From Paramarasmius palmivorus (Eukaryota > Basidiomycota > Agaricomycetes > Agaricales > Marasmiaceae): a stretch of 64,000 bases of DNA. The stretch covers positions 31,056 through 95,055 of the forward strand of contig JAYKXP010000162.1 in NCBI GenBank assembly GCA_037176845.1, in the 5' to 3' direction. The notes beneath the pieces were generated by a model. That model worked only from the letters and a program-made list of their open reading frames with translations. It ran no database searches and had not been told where the DNA came from. Of this stretch, positions 9,454 through 24,989 are shown in pieces. Position 1 is the first letter of the stretch, and each line of letters begins with the position of its first letter. The translations under genes were made by a program, and so were the position numbers.

Positions 9454-11497
9454 ATGACTCTTCTGTACGTGTCTCTTCGTTTTAACGAATATTATTCATT
9501 CCGTTTTTGCATCCAGCTGTGTTGCTATAACAATCGCAGTCCTAGCGATTATCCTGTCCACATCATGTAGAACTCGAATGCCACTACCGCCATCTCCCCC
9601 GCAAACTATCATTCTTGGCAATCTGCAAGATTTTCCAGATCTGACGCAAGCATTTCTGGTATTCACCAACTGGGCTCAAAAATATGGTGTGTCGCACCCT
9701 TTTTACCAGAATGATGCATGTGCATCTCATATATCGATATCCTTTCCAGGTCCCATCTTTCACTTACGCCTGGTCAACAAATATCTCGTTGTCCTAAATT
9801 CAGGAAAAGTTGCATTTGACTTGCTTGAAGCACGGTCCAGCATTTATTCCGATCGACCCCACACCGTATTCGACCATCAAGTTGCTATGCGACATCATAA
9901 CATGTTCAGGATGTGCATCGACCATCCACGGTTCCGAATATATCGCCGGATGATGAACTCTGGAATAGGTCCCCAAGCTATGCAGGGGTACCGTTCTCTT
10001 CAATTTCAAGAACGAGACATCTTGTTACGAAATCTAGTGGATAATCCCCAGGACTTCATACCCCATCTCCGAAGGTGAAGCATTCAGTTTTCTGTTCTCA
10101 CCAGCTTCTCATCCACTTTTTAAAGAAATGCAGGCTCCTTTATCTTGAAGTTAACTTACGGATACGATGTCAAGTCCAACTGTGACGAATTTCTTGATCT
10201 GATAGAAAACGCCTTCCGATTTGAAGCAAAAAAACTGAGTCGACCATTCATTGTGGAGTATCTTCCCTTCTGTAGGTGCTTCTCACGGTATGACCTGAGG
10301 TTGTTATGCTCACCAATTTCACCCTCAAAGTGCGCTTCTTCCCATCTTGGTTTCCTTTATGTGGTTTCAAAAAAGTGGCCGAGGAGCTACGCGCCACCCA
10401 GGTCGAAGCGATACCATTTGCGTGGTCTAAAGGCCTGATTGTAAGTTCTCCGCCGACACAGGAGATGTGGATTCTATTGATCTATATCACCAGGAATCTG
10501 GGAACTATGTTGATTCGTTTATTTCCCGCTTTTTGCTTCCGGAAGACGGGAGTTGCATCAGCGAAGAAGATCAGGATATCCTCAAATGGTGCGCCCACGC
10601 AATGTACATTGGCGGCGGCGATACTGTAAGCCCAAATTAACACGTCTCAGTGAGTGATAATGATTCGAGTTCCCGATATAGATAGTATCCGCAATGACAA
10701 CCTTTTTCTACACTATGGAGATGTATCCACATATCCAGGAAAGGGCACAAGCTGATATAGACAAAATCACTGGCGGTGAACGGCTCCCCACTCCTGAAGA
10801 TGAAGCTCAGCTACCTTACATAACTGCAATCATCAAGGAGACTTTGCGCTTCGCACCTGTAGCGCCTCTTGGTATGCCGTTCTGCCGTCTCTCATCCTCT
10901 CTCAGCTCACCATAGTCGATCATTACCCTCAGGTTTGAACCATCGCGTGATGGAAGACGACGAATATGGAGGCTATCGGATCCCCAAAGGATCTGTGATC
11001 ATTGGGAACATCAGGTATACTAGACTCTTGCGTCATGGAGATCTTGCTCTCTAAGTACCCGTTAGAGCGATCACACTAGATCCCGAACTATACCACAATC
11101 CTGAGAAGTTCGATCCCGAACGACATCTTGGAGAACACTCGGAAACCGACCCATACAAGTTTGTGTTCGGCTTTGGGCGGTAGGCAATTACCACGGAAGA
11201 TAGCAGTATTTATTCTCACATTCATTTTCTAGGAGGTCATGTCCAGGAAGCTACCTTGCAGAAAGAATTCTATTTTTGAATATTACAAGCATTCTCGCTC
11301 TATTCAAACTCGAGAAATGTGTGGATATCACCGGGAAGGTCATCGAGCCAAGAAAAGAATTTTATGGAAGCGTGACAATGTGAGCCTTCGTTGCTTCAAC
11401 TGAAATTGATTTCTGAATGATGATATCCAGCCATCTCAAGCCCTTTCCTTGTAAGATAAGCGTGCGATCGGCGGTTTTGCTGTCCGCAATTTCTTAG
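9454..11497 (+). CDS. Cytochrome P450 monooxygenase (membrane-anchored)
   Basis: Heme-thiolate monooxygenase, substrate unknown. Eleven exons join in frame to 497 residues: 9454-9464, 9517-9686, 9750-10074, 10126-10271, 10331-10440, 10494-10625, 10682-10871, 10933-11014, 11066-11179, 11233-11379 and 11431-11497. An N-terminal hydrophobic anchor ([12 protein letters not shown]) is followed by the proline-rich hinge PLPPSPP. The I-helix motif reads GGGDT (exon 6), the ExxR pair is in KETLRF (exon 7), the PERF-like region is DPERH (exon 9) and the heme loop is FGFGRRSCPG with the axial cysteine, split by intron 9. All key residues are present and no stop interrupts the frame. The exon 3-4 join was set by the conserved [15 protein letters not shown] stretch. 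It resembles basidiomycete P450 clans that oxidise small aromatic or terpenoid compounds, but no biosynthetic partner genes are adjacent. Confidence 0.9.
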
Positions 11498-11726
11498 CGT
11501 CGTTGTAAATCAATGCTTTTGTACACAACGCAGTCTTATAGTGTTGCTCCGGAATAGTAATGAAGAATACAATACCCGAGAATAAATGGAGGTGTAAGGA
11601 TGCTTACCTCTATATTTTTTACTCTCCTGTAAGCAGACGGAATGTATACCCTTTTGAGGTTTTTTGGTGGCGGCGATTTTGTTAGACGTTCGCGAATTGG
11701 AGTTACATATTGAACGCTCTGATGTA

Positions 11727-11977
11727 CAGTCGTCGGCGCGAAAAATGAAGTTGACGTTACACGCCCTAATTTGGTAGTAAATTCACATCTGGCATATACT
11801 GTAAATGCCAGATATCTATTTTCCTCCGGGTATTTTCACTAATGCCAGCAGCCACGGTCCAGGAGAAATGATACTACCAAAAGTATCAGAAAAAAGTACC
11901 ACCTCTTTGGGGGTCGTTTGTTTGACCTCGTTCATTTTGGCGCCGATGAGAACAACTATTTTTTTTTGCGCCGACTG
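11727..11977. mobile_element. Degenerate MITE-like element flanked by TA
   Basis: The left end begins CAGTCG and the right end finishes with its reverse complement, each bordered by TA (11725-11726 and 11978-11979). Near both ends is a second shared block, TCGGCGC followed by an A-rich tract and ATGAA, again inverted, though the spacing differs. About 251 bases, no coding capacity. A TA duplication would fit a Tc1/mariner-type MITE. The arms are clearly diverged, so this is a tentative call. Confidence 0.5.
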
Positions 11978-12315
11978 TACATAGTTCTGTGGATATAGAG
12001 GTGGAACGCCACTTGTGTAGGGGAGTGCTGACATTCATAGCATTGCTTGTACCTAGTTTAAATGCGGCCGTAGGCAAGTACGTAGCACTGGAAGGTTCAC
12101 AAGCTGTAGAAAGGGATACTGCATATTGACCTAGGTAGAAGATACAAAGCCGGATGCGAATGTGTTGGGATAAGTTCAGATGATTTGTCTTTCTTGAAGA
12201 CATCGAATGGACGTCTTTGTCTTCAGTTCCGACCACCGCCTACCCCCAAACACATCCCTCAATGTTTTCGATACTGTTTTAGGGCTTAAATCGCAACATC
12301 GCTCCTTTTCAGATA

Positions 12316-12977
12316 TTACATATGGGAATTTTTATACACAGCTGGAACAGCGAAGAATTTTGGAAGAATTAGTAAGAAGATCAGTAGTGTGAAAGGAGGA
12401 GGCACCTGGTAAATCTGCTTGCGTTCTGTACCTTCCAACAACCACCCTGTTGTGTTCGATAGCAGCTATTTGTGCGTGTTTAATCGTTCCTTCAGAGCCA
12501 CGCGGGTAAGATACGTAGGACCATGAATCAGCAAAGTATCTCACCACTCAGATGAACGACATTCGGCAAAACATTCATACCCTCAATTGACTTAAGCATC
12601 GTGATTGCTGCCCAGGCAACTTTGTAATGGTTGCGAGCAACACGCACGATGCATATGTGTGTCATTGGCGAATAGTATTTCACTGTTTACGCGTCGAATA
12701 AGGATAGAGGATCTCAACGAAGAGGGCAGCTCACCTGTTAGTGAAAGCCCAACACTACCCCAGCCAGAGTCTCCGAAATGGTTCAAGACACTTTCCTTGA
12801 TAGCTCCCCAGATGTGCTTCACTTCGACATGGGGTTGTGCTGAAGATTTAGTGGTTTTAACTACACCGTCACTTTGAACGGGAATGAACTCGATTAGAAG
12901 CCATCTATTCTAGGAAACTTGTCAACTCGGTCATAGCTTATATAGTGCCATAGATAACATACTTTGAAGCGGACCAT
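12316..12977 (-). CDS. POP5: RNase P / RNase MRP protein subunit POP5
   Basis: Small protein subunit of RNase P (tRNA 5' maturation) and RNase MRP (rRNA processing), acting in the nucleus. Five exons on the minus strand join in frame to 145 residues: 12977-12963, 12909-12735, 12682-12545, 12489-12406 and 12341-12316. The start MVRFKNRWLLIEF is typical of POP5. It is followed by HIWGAIKESVLNHFGD, VKYYSPMTHICIVRVARNHY, the KVAWAAITMLKSI helix and LSGTIKHAQIAAIEHNRVVV. The last exon is cut short: after QADLPAV only YKNSHM remains before TAA. The relic at 3280-3515 keeps a longer tail ending in AAIQALKD. Loss of the tail may be tolerated because the core domain is complete. SDO1 starts 143 bases away on the other strand. 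Confidence 0.85.
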
Positions 12978-13120
12978 TCCTTCCACTGATACTACTTAGG
13001 ATTACGGTGAAAAGACGACCAAAGAAAGGCGCCCAAGACACTTGGCACCGGGAGCGTGTTCAACGTTCACGTTCAGCGCTCAGCGCCTGAGTCAGCCTCA
13101 ATTCTTCGTCATCAACCACC
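12978..13120. promoter_or_regulatory. Shared divergent promoter of POP5 and SDO1
   Basis: Only 143 bases separate the two start codons, which face away from each other. The region must carry both transcription starts. I see no clear TATA box. A short repeated GTTCACGTTCAGCGCTCAGCGC stretch (13061-13086 region) is the only structured sequence. Confidence 0.6.
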
Positions 13121-14214
13121 ATGTCGAAAATCCAACAGCCCTCGAATCAAATAAAGTGAATTTTCTTGTCCTTCTTTGCATGAATATAGAACTCATCTAC
13201 AAAGTCCCTAAGGTTAACAAATGTCTCCATCGTCCGGCTGAAGAAGGCAGGCAAACGCTTTGAAGTACGTAAATGATATTTGGTTGAAGCGAGAGATTTC
13301 TGACGTTTTGGCGTCGGAAAGGTTGCATGTTACAAGAATAAAGTACAAGAGTGGGCGAAAACGGGGTTGTACGTACCGTCCTACCCAAGATTGTAGTGAA
13401 ATCCCAAGCTCATTCCGGATGATTAGCGAAACCAATCTTGATGACGTCCTACAAATCAGCAGCGTTTTTGTCAATGTTTCCAAAGGGGAGATGGCGAAGC
13501 ATAATGATCTGCAGAAGGCCTTTGGCACAACTGATGTGCATGAGATAGTCAAAGAAGTGAGCCGTCATATAATTGGGTAACATTAGTATCTAACAATCGA
13601 TCCCTTCGATTTAGGTTCTGAAGAAAGGCGAAGTTCAAGTGGGAGAAAAAGAACGGGAACACGATCTGTCTTCACTTCGCAAGGAAATTGCGACGCTCGT
13701 CGCCGAGAAATGCGTAGACCCATCCACACAACGACCGTACCCGGTTGGGATGATAGAGAAGGCCATGGCCGAGGCCGGGTTTAGCGTCAAGCAGAATAAG
13801 AATGCTAAAAGCCAGGTCCGTTTCATGATTGTTTCCAGTCCGTTTCCAAGCTGAACTGAGTCTTATTTTAACAGGTTTCCGAATGCATCAAAGCCCTGCA
13901 GTCTGACTCAAACCTTCCGATACAACGGGCCCGAATGAGAGTTCGCGTCACGATGCCCACTGTTGACGGTAAAAGACTGCGAGAAAAGGTTATTGAAGGT
14001 GCAGAAACAGTCGAGGACGATGAGATGGGCAAGGATGAATGGGAAGTGGTAAGTCAACTGTTTCGCTCGATTACGGTCAACTTGCTGACACTGAACATAG
14101 ATCATGTTAATCGATCCTGGTCAGTTCCGCGTCATAAACGAGCTTCTGCAGAAAGAGTGCAAAGGAAAAGGCCGGATTGAGACGATGACCTTTGCGGCAG
14201 TCGCTACGCAGTAG
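13121..14214 (+). CDS. SDO1: Ribosome maturation protein SDO1 (SBDS family)
   Basis: SBDS-family factor that works with the GTPase Efl1 to release Tif6/eIF6 from pre-60S ribosomes in the cytoplasm. Seven exons join in frame to 250 residues: 13121-13155, 13213-13264, 13322-13368, 13427-13556, 13615-13815, 13875-14048 and 14101-14214. The FYSH domain shows [25 protein letters not shown] (split over exons 1-3) and [22 protein letters not shown]. The central domain shows [20 protein letters not shown]. The C-terminal ferredoxin-like domain has MRVRVTMP and ends [26 protein letters not shown]. Length and motifs fit the family throughout, and no residue looks out of place. The exon 3 donor (GTACGT at 13369) was chosen because it restores the conserved [11 protein letters not shown]. 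Confidence 0.92.
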
Positions 14215-14278
14215 ACTGGTCAGCGGCGCTATATCTAGAGGTAGTAATGTATTTGTCCAATAAGTTACGATATGCGAA

Positions 14279-17811
<3,533 letters not shown>

Positions 17812-18796
17812 TCAAGACGAGGGAAATAAGCCGAGGCGGGGGGGAAGCTGAGCGGCAGAAGTGGGACTGGTTGTGAAATACGCTGGCAGAGAAGCCGATA
17901 GGTGTGATTGGCAGGTATATATGAGGATGTTTGTTGGTATGCTGGCGTTCTTTTACGCTCGTAAGACTGTGGACCGCCGAGGGACGTGACTCTAGGATGG
18001 TTCATGAAGCAGAGTTTTGGCGAGCCAAAATTAACGCGTGCGTGTCACTTTCTCATTTGAACCACCATCTTCTCGCGCGTCTCCATCAATATTCCTCTCC
18101 TCCAAAGGAAACTCAAGCAACATATTCATGATTATTTCCTTCATGACTGTGTATTGATTGCAAGATGACGAATAATAGTCGAGGATACAGCAAGGATATT
18201 ACAAGTGTTCGACGTTCAAAGTCTAGTCAGTGATGCACAGAAGCATTAACGGCCTCGGTGTTTAGACTTCTTCGCTGTTGCATCCGAACGTAATTGCTAT
18301 TTCCTGTGTTTTCACCTTGTTCACTGGTCACAGACTCAGGTCATATTCACATAGCACCATTGCCCAATGTCGTTTTCGAATCTAGAATTCGGCATAAAAC
18401 AATCATTTGAACCGCATCCGCCGGCCTTAGACCTGACTTTTACACCACGGTCCGAATCCGAACCTCGCATTTCCTGGGAGTTCGCCTCTGTAAGTAGAGG
18501 CACTCGTAATTTGAAACAATGTTGAATGACCAACATACAGCCGCAGTATGCCGTGGGTTGTACTCCAGCTTCCCCGCAACGCCCGTACTCGTGATTGCCT
18601 CCCCAGGTCATAAGACACCGGTTGTTCCTCTTCCCCACATTCAAAACGCTCAATCTGACCGACGGACCGTCATTTCCGTGTGGTTTTAAACCCATCCAAT
18701 CCCTATAATTCCGGTGAGAAGCTGGAACAGGACGCGTTGTGGTGGCTATTTAAAGTACGCGTGCAAATTCTCAATTCCTAGGTTCCATTCCTCACC
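17812..18796. other. Divergent spacer between PMR1 and the MFS transporter gene
   Basis: Contains the 5' region of PMR1 and the promoter of the transporter, including a TTTAAA box at about 18747-18752, some 45 bases before the transporter start. No other gene is recognisable; the open frames here lack family features. Confidence 0.4.
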
Positions 18797-21161
18797 ATGG
18801 CTTCACCACTTGCAGGCGGTTCCACCCCACGTCTCAACGACTCGGACAAGGCGGAGAAGGCAGAAATCGAGCAAATTGAACGCACGCAGACCGAGCCCAT
18901 CGCAGGTGCATGGGCTTCAGATGGGGTCCGTGACGTTGAGCAGAAACGTCCTGGCTTTCTGGGATTCTTTCTCAAGAAAGACCCGTCTCCAGAGTTTGTT
19001 GCTGATGTAGCCAAGATGAACGAGACAGAACTGGACCTCAAGGAGGTGAGGAGAATTGAGAGGAAGATTGACTGGTTGATTATGCCCTCGCTGGCTATCT
19101 GTTACATGGTGAGTTGTTCCTGACCTCGATCGTGTGGTTTTCATGTCACTGACTACTCCTAGTTCTATTACGTGTATGTCCGAGAGCTTCTTAACACCGT
19201 CTTGAAGTCTGATGGATTACTGAGGCTTTAGAGATAAGACCACGCTTTCCTACGCTGCTATCTTCGGGAGTGAGTGTCGTTACTTGTGTAACATTCCATT
19301 TGTTAACATCTCCTTTAGTTAAAAAGGATCTCAAGCTACAAGATAATGAATATGTGAGTGTGCCACCTGCTCTTACACGAGGGTTGTGGCTGAAGCAACT
19401 TCCAGAGTTGGCTATCCAGTCTATTCTATTGTATGTTTGCGTCCTAGACTCTGTGGTACTCCTCATTCATCAGAAGCCTTCGTTCTCAGTCGGATGGCTA
19501 GCATGGGCGCTCCCTACCAACTTACTGATGCAAAAGTTTCCCCTGAACAAGTACCTCGCCGCTAACGTAAGCCATTTGTACACTTTGCATTTCAACAACT
19601 GAACTTGTAACACAGATATTCATGTGGGGTGTTCTTCTCATGTGTCAAGCAGCATCGCGAAACTTCACCGAACTTGCCGTGCTTCGTATTCTGTCCGGGG
19701 CCGCTGAAGCGACAGCAGACCCGGCCTTTGTTCTCATAACGGCGACATGGTACACGAGGAAGCAGCAACCAACCCGGATAGGCTATTGGTATCTGTGAGT
19801 AACCTTCCTTGATGATGTACTCGGATCTCAAGGGACCTTTGCAGAGCAAATGGACTGGGAATCGCTCTAGGTGGCCTCTTTGGCTATGCTATCGGACATG
19901 TACGCGTATTGACCACTCTTATCCTCTTCATAGTACTGATGTCGTATCCTAGATTCAAGGTATTTCTTTCCGACCTATGTTCCACGAGCGTCGTATAACC
20001 AGCTTTCAGGCGCTCTACCCTCCTGGAAGTACGAGTTCATTATCATCGGCGCCTTGTGCTCTGCATGGTCGATATTCTTATTCATCTTCGTACCCGACTC
20101 GCCATACCATACGCATTGGTTCACCCGAACGGAGCGTTTGATGATTGTCAGTAGGAAGAAGGATGACCAAAACATTGGAGAAACGCGGAAGTCAGTCCTT
20201 TTCCGAGCGTGCAATGATATGCCAGATCACTGACGTCGCCATGTAGGTTCCAGCCAAGCCAGGCATTGGAAGCGTTTATGGACATCAAGACATACCTGTT
20301 TTTCCTATTCGGTTTCACGGCAAACGTTCCAAATGGCGGGACTTCCAACTTGTAAGCGGACATTGTCTCTTGATGTCAGTTTGTTGATGAGCTTCACTAT
20401 CCTATGCAGCGGTACACTCATCGTGAAAGGATTCGGTTTCAACACTCTGGAAACCACTTTGATGCAGATTCCCTATGGTTTCGTCATCGTTGCCTTCATC
20501 CTGGCTGCCATCTTTTTGAACCACAAGCTCCCAAAGGGATATCGAACATACCTCATGGCGGCAACCAATGCCCCGACAGTCGTTGGGTTCGCGATGATTG
20601 CTTGGTGTAAAGGAACGCCTGCCAGGTTGGCGGGTTACTGTGAGTAATCCTATCTCAATGGCAATTACCCTCTTGTTGATTTACCGTGCGTAGGGCTGAC
20701 TGGCGCCTCTAACGCGACTTTTGTGTTGGGGCTGTCGCTTGTATCCGGTAATGTCGGAGGACATACTAAGAAAGCTATTGCAAGTGCAGCAGTGTTCTTG
20801 GGTGTCGCAGCAGGGTGAGCGTGCTCTTTGATTATTCGACTCGTTCTTACCATTCCACAGCAATATCGTTGGACCTTTCCTCTTTTTCGACCGAGAGGCG
20901 CCCACATATTTCACAGGTGTTATAGCTTGCCTCGTCTCCCGTGCCTTAGAGGTGAGCAGAGAATACCTCATTCTACCTTGGGCAAGATCACCAATGAGTT
21001 CATAGATCGTGGTTATTCTTCTCCTACGTGCCGTCTTTGTTATCGGCAACAAACGACGGGATAAAGCTGTGGCTGAAGGCAGGGTCGAATATGACGCCAA
21101 CCGGACCGGTTTGGAGGACCTTTCCGACTGGAAGAATCCTGCTTTCCGCTACATCACATAG
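18797..21161 (+). CDS. MFS transporter, anion:cation symporter family (Dal5/Tna1-like)
   Basis: Plasma-membrane proton symporter for a small organic anion; allantoate, nicotinate and pantothenate carriers belong to this family. The substrate cannot be told from sequence. Fifteen exons join in frame to 540 residues, from MASPLAGGSTPRL (18797) to NPAFRYIT (21161). The larger exons are 18797-19108, 19616-19794, 20010-20190, 20247-20351, 20410-20639, 20694-20814, 20861-20951 and 21006-21161. After an about 85-residue cytoplasmic start come the family features: RRIERKIDWLIMP, LSYAAIFGIKKDLKL, then GYxxWALPTNLLMQKFPLNKYL. Next come the RILSGAAEATADPAF helix and the loop VPDSPYHTHWFTRTERL. The C-terminal half includes VSGNVGGHTKKAIASAAVF, and the end DLSDWKNPAFRY is typical of this family. 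Twelve hydrophobic segments fit. Confidence 0.88.
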
Positions 21162-21575
21162 AGGGCTTCTGCTCGTATTCTACCCGGGAGATAGTTTTTC
21201 TTGTACAACACTTTTCAGTGATCCCTTTCAATGCAAGATTCAAAAGCCAATAGCTGTGATTCATTGGAGTGACAAAAATCAGGATTGGCGTCGGCTCTCC
21301 GTGACCGGGTTTATTCGGACAACCGTCAGAACGTCTTCAAGCTCCGTGTATACATCATAGAGCTACAATGCCTATACTCCCCTCATATAGTAGCGTAGCG
21401 TAGACTAGCATTGAACCTAATATGTGCAAAAGTTGTTTTTTCAGATGTTTTTTTTTCGGAGCAATGACAGTGACATGCGCTGGCATCACGTCGTTGCATA
21501 CATAATCACCAGCTACCACCTCTTGTTTCCTAACCACCACCATCTAACTACCGTAGCTCAGTCTACGTGTTCATC

Positions 21576-24500
21576 ATGTTCTCAAGGCAAGTCCTTCGAC
21601 GTCTCCCAGTTCCTGTCAGGTCTAGGTCTGGGCTCGTCGTCCTTCCTTCTCCCCATATCCATGTCTCTCGCGTGCAGGCCCGACGTGTAATGGCAACTGC
21701 TGCCAAAGCACCTTCCCCAAACGACATTTTTGCAAACGGCACAAATGCTTATTATGCAGAAGAGATGTACAAGTGCTGGAGAGAAGACCCCAAATCAGTT
21801 CATCCCTCTTGGAATGCCTACTTCTCGGGTATGGATAAAGGCCTCTCAAGTGCTCAGGCTTTCCAGCCTCCCCCGAGCTTGGTTGCACCTCCTGCGGATG
21901 GTGCACCAGCGTTACATGCTACATCTGGCGGAGCTGAATTGGATGTCCATCTCAAAGTACGTGTTTGCACTCTTTGAAAATGACTCGATACTAATACCGT
22001 GTAGGTCCAACTCCTCGTCCGAGCATACCAAGTTCGTGGCCACCACGTTGCCGAACTCGATCCCCTTGGAATTCTCGATACCGACCTCGCAGATGTTCGT
22101 CCACCCGAACTCGAATTAAGCCGGTACGGCTTCACGGAACGCGACCTTGACAAGGACATCACTCTTGGTCCCGGTATTCTTCCTCATTTCGCTACAGAAG
22201 ACCGTCGCACGATGAAACTCGGAGAGATCATCAAACTTCTCAAACGTATCTACTGCGGTGCTGTTGGAATCCAGTACGTCCACATCCCGGATAAAGACCA
22301 GTGCGATTGGATCCGGGAGCGCGTTGAGATACCTAAACCATGGAACTACACCGTCGAGGAGAAGAGGATGATTTTGGATAGGTTGATTTGGTCAGAGAGT
22401 TTCGAGAAATTCATCGCTTCCAAGTACCCCAACGAGAAGCGTTTCGGTCTCGAAGGTTGTGAAGCTCTCATACCCGGTATGAAGGCTCTCATTGACCGGT
22501 CCGTCGAGAATGGGGTCAAGCACATCACGATGGGTATGCCTCATCGTGGACGTCTCAATGTCTTGGCCAACGTCATTCGTAAACCCATCGAGGCCATTCT
22601 CAACGAGTTCAGTGGTGCAGAGGACGACGAACCTGCCGGAGATGTCAAGTACCATCTTGGAGCGAACTATGTTCGTCCTACTCCCTCTGGAAAGAAGGTC
22701 TCCCTGTCACTCGTTGCGAACCCGTCGCATTTGGAAGCAGAGGACCCGGTTGTGTTGGGAAAGACTAGGGCCATCCAGCACTTTGAAGGCGACGAAGTAA
22801 ACCACACCACCGCCATGGGCGTTCTCCTGCATGGTGATGCCGCTTTTGCCGGTCAAGGTGTCGTCTACGAAACCATGGGATTCCACAACCTTCCTCACTA
22901 CGGTACTGGCGGAACCATCCACCTCATCGTCAACAACCAGATTGGTTTCACCACCGATCCCAGATTCTCTCGTTCTACTCCCTACCCATCCGATATCGCA
23001 AAGAGTATCGATGCACCCATCTTCCACGTCAACGGCGATAATGTGGAAGCCGTGAACTTTGTGTGTCAGTTGGCAGCGGATTACAGGGCCAAGTTCAAGA
23101 AGGATGTGGTTATCGATATTGTCTGTTACAGGAGACATGGACACAACGAGACCGACCAGCCGATGTTTACCCAGCCGAGGATGTACGAAGCCATCAAGAA
23201 GCAACCTACACCCCTCACGCAGTACAGCAAATTCTTGGTTGGACGAGGAACATTCACCGAGAAGGATATCGAGGAACACAAAAAATGGGTATGGGGAATG
23301 TTGGAGAAGGCCGCTGCAGGCGCCAAGGACTATGTTCCTACGTCAAAAGAATGGCTGAGTGCCTCTTGGCAAGGGTTCCCCTCGCCGAAACAACTCGCAG
23401 ATCAGACTTTACCCACTCGTTCGACTGGTACCTCTGAGGAAACACTCAAGCGAGTTGGAAAGGTCATTTCCTCGTATCCCGAGGGCTTCAACGTGCACAA
23501 TAACCTCGCTAGGATTCTCAAGACGAGAGGGAAGACGGTTGAGGAAGGCGAGAATATCGACTGGAGTACAGCCGAGGCATTGGCATTTGGAACACTTGCG
23601 CTGGAGAAGATCCATGTCAGAGTCAGTGGACAGGATGTCGAGAGAGGAACGTTCTCCCAAAGACATGCGGTGTTGCACGACCAAAAGACTGAGGCACAGT
23701 ATGTTCCTCTCAACGACCTAGGCAGCTCACAGGCGAGGTTCACGGTCTGCAATTCGTCGCTGTCTGAGTTCGGTTGCTTGGGCTTCGAATTGGGATACTC
23801 CCTCGTCTCACCAGACTCTCTGACTGTGTGGGAAGCCCAATTCGGTGATTTCGCGAACAATGCACAGTGTATCATTGATCAGTTCATCGCGAGTGGTGAG
23901 AGGAAGTGGTTACAGCGCACGGGTCTTGTAGTCAGCTTGCCCCATGGATACGATGGACAAGGGCCGGAACACAGTAGTGGAAGGATAGAACGGTTCCTGC
24001 AGCTTTGCGATGACCATCCTCATATCTTCCCAAGCGAGGAGAAGTTGGAGAGGCAACATCAGGACTGTAACATGCAGGTTGTATATCCTACGACACCAGC
24101 CAACTACGTATGCGTTTTTCTTTATTCTTTCCAGACGATTGCTGATGAGTTTGATTCGATAGTTCCACGTTCTTCGCCGTCAAATTCACCGTGACTTCCG
24201 GAAACCACTCATCCTCTTCTTCTCCAAGTCTCTCCTTCGACACCCTCGTGCACGGTCGGACCTTTCTGAAATGATCGGCGAGACGCACTTCCAGAGGTAC
24301 ATCCCTGAACCCCATCCCGAAGAGCTCGTGAACCCGGAGGACATCAAGAGGCATATCTTGTGTACAGGACAGGTGTACCATACACTTTTGGCAGCACGTG
24401 AAGAGAGAGGAATCAAGGACGTAGCAATTAGCAGATTAGAACAGCTTTCACCGTTCCCCTATGACTTGGTAAGTCTAGAGTGTATCCTCTGCACGTTTAC

Positions 24501-24775
24501 CTGGCGGCTGATATTATTTACAGGTGACACCCCATCTGGACAAATACCCCAATGCAAGCTTGTACTGGGTGCAGGAAGAGCCTTTGAACAACGGTGCATG
24601 GAATTATGTTGGACCTAGAATATATACTGCTGGTCAACAGACGGAGCACCACAAGGGCAAGTATCCAAGATATGCAGGACGAGAGCCAACGAGTAGTGTC
24701 GCTACTGGCTCAAAGACTCAACACAAGAAAGAGATTGAGCAATTCGTCAACGCTGCCTTCGATTTGTCTTCGTAG
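21576..24775 (+). CDS. KGD1: 2-oxoglutarate dehydrogenase E1 component, mitochondrial
   Basis: Thiamine-diphosphate subunit of the 2-oxoglutarate dehydrogenase complex (TCA cycle; 2-oxoglutarate to succinyl-CoA, CO2 and NADH with E2 and E3). Four exons, 21576-21956, 22005-24107, 24163-24468 and 24524-24775, give 1013 residues. The N-terminus [19 protein letters not shown] is Arg-rich and fits a mitochondrial presequence; a second ATG nine bases upstream would only add MFI. Family motifs: [44 protein letters not shown], the TPP/Mg site [45 protein letters not shown] with [14 protein letters not shown], and near the end [15 protein letters not shown]. Length is normal and nothing is broken. The CoA-transferase gene follows on the same strand after 214 bases. 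Confidence 0.95.
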
Positions 24776-24989
24776 ACGGACTGTTATTTCATTCTAAAAT
24801 GTTTTGTTTGTTTGTTAACTATAACTCAAGTAATACGAATTCTAAGTAGCTGTTTCATGTATGGATGGATGAACACCCCGCATTTTCCGTTGAATCCGCT
24901 GAGCATTGTTCCGGGTGAGTAGCCCTGAGAAAGAATTGTCCGGTTGCTTCTCCGCGTATAAAGAGCACCGGAAATCGACTGTTTTCCCC

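Noticed and set aside
22707..23279. Open frame of 190 residues antisense to KGD1
   Set aside because: A shadow of the highly conserved KGD1 exon 2; no start context, introns or family features of its own.
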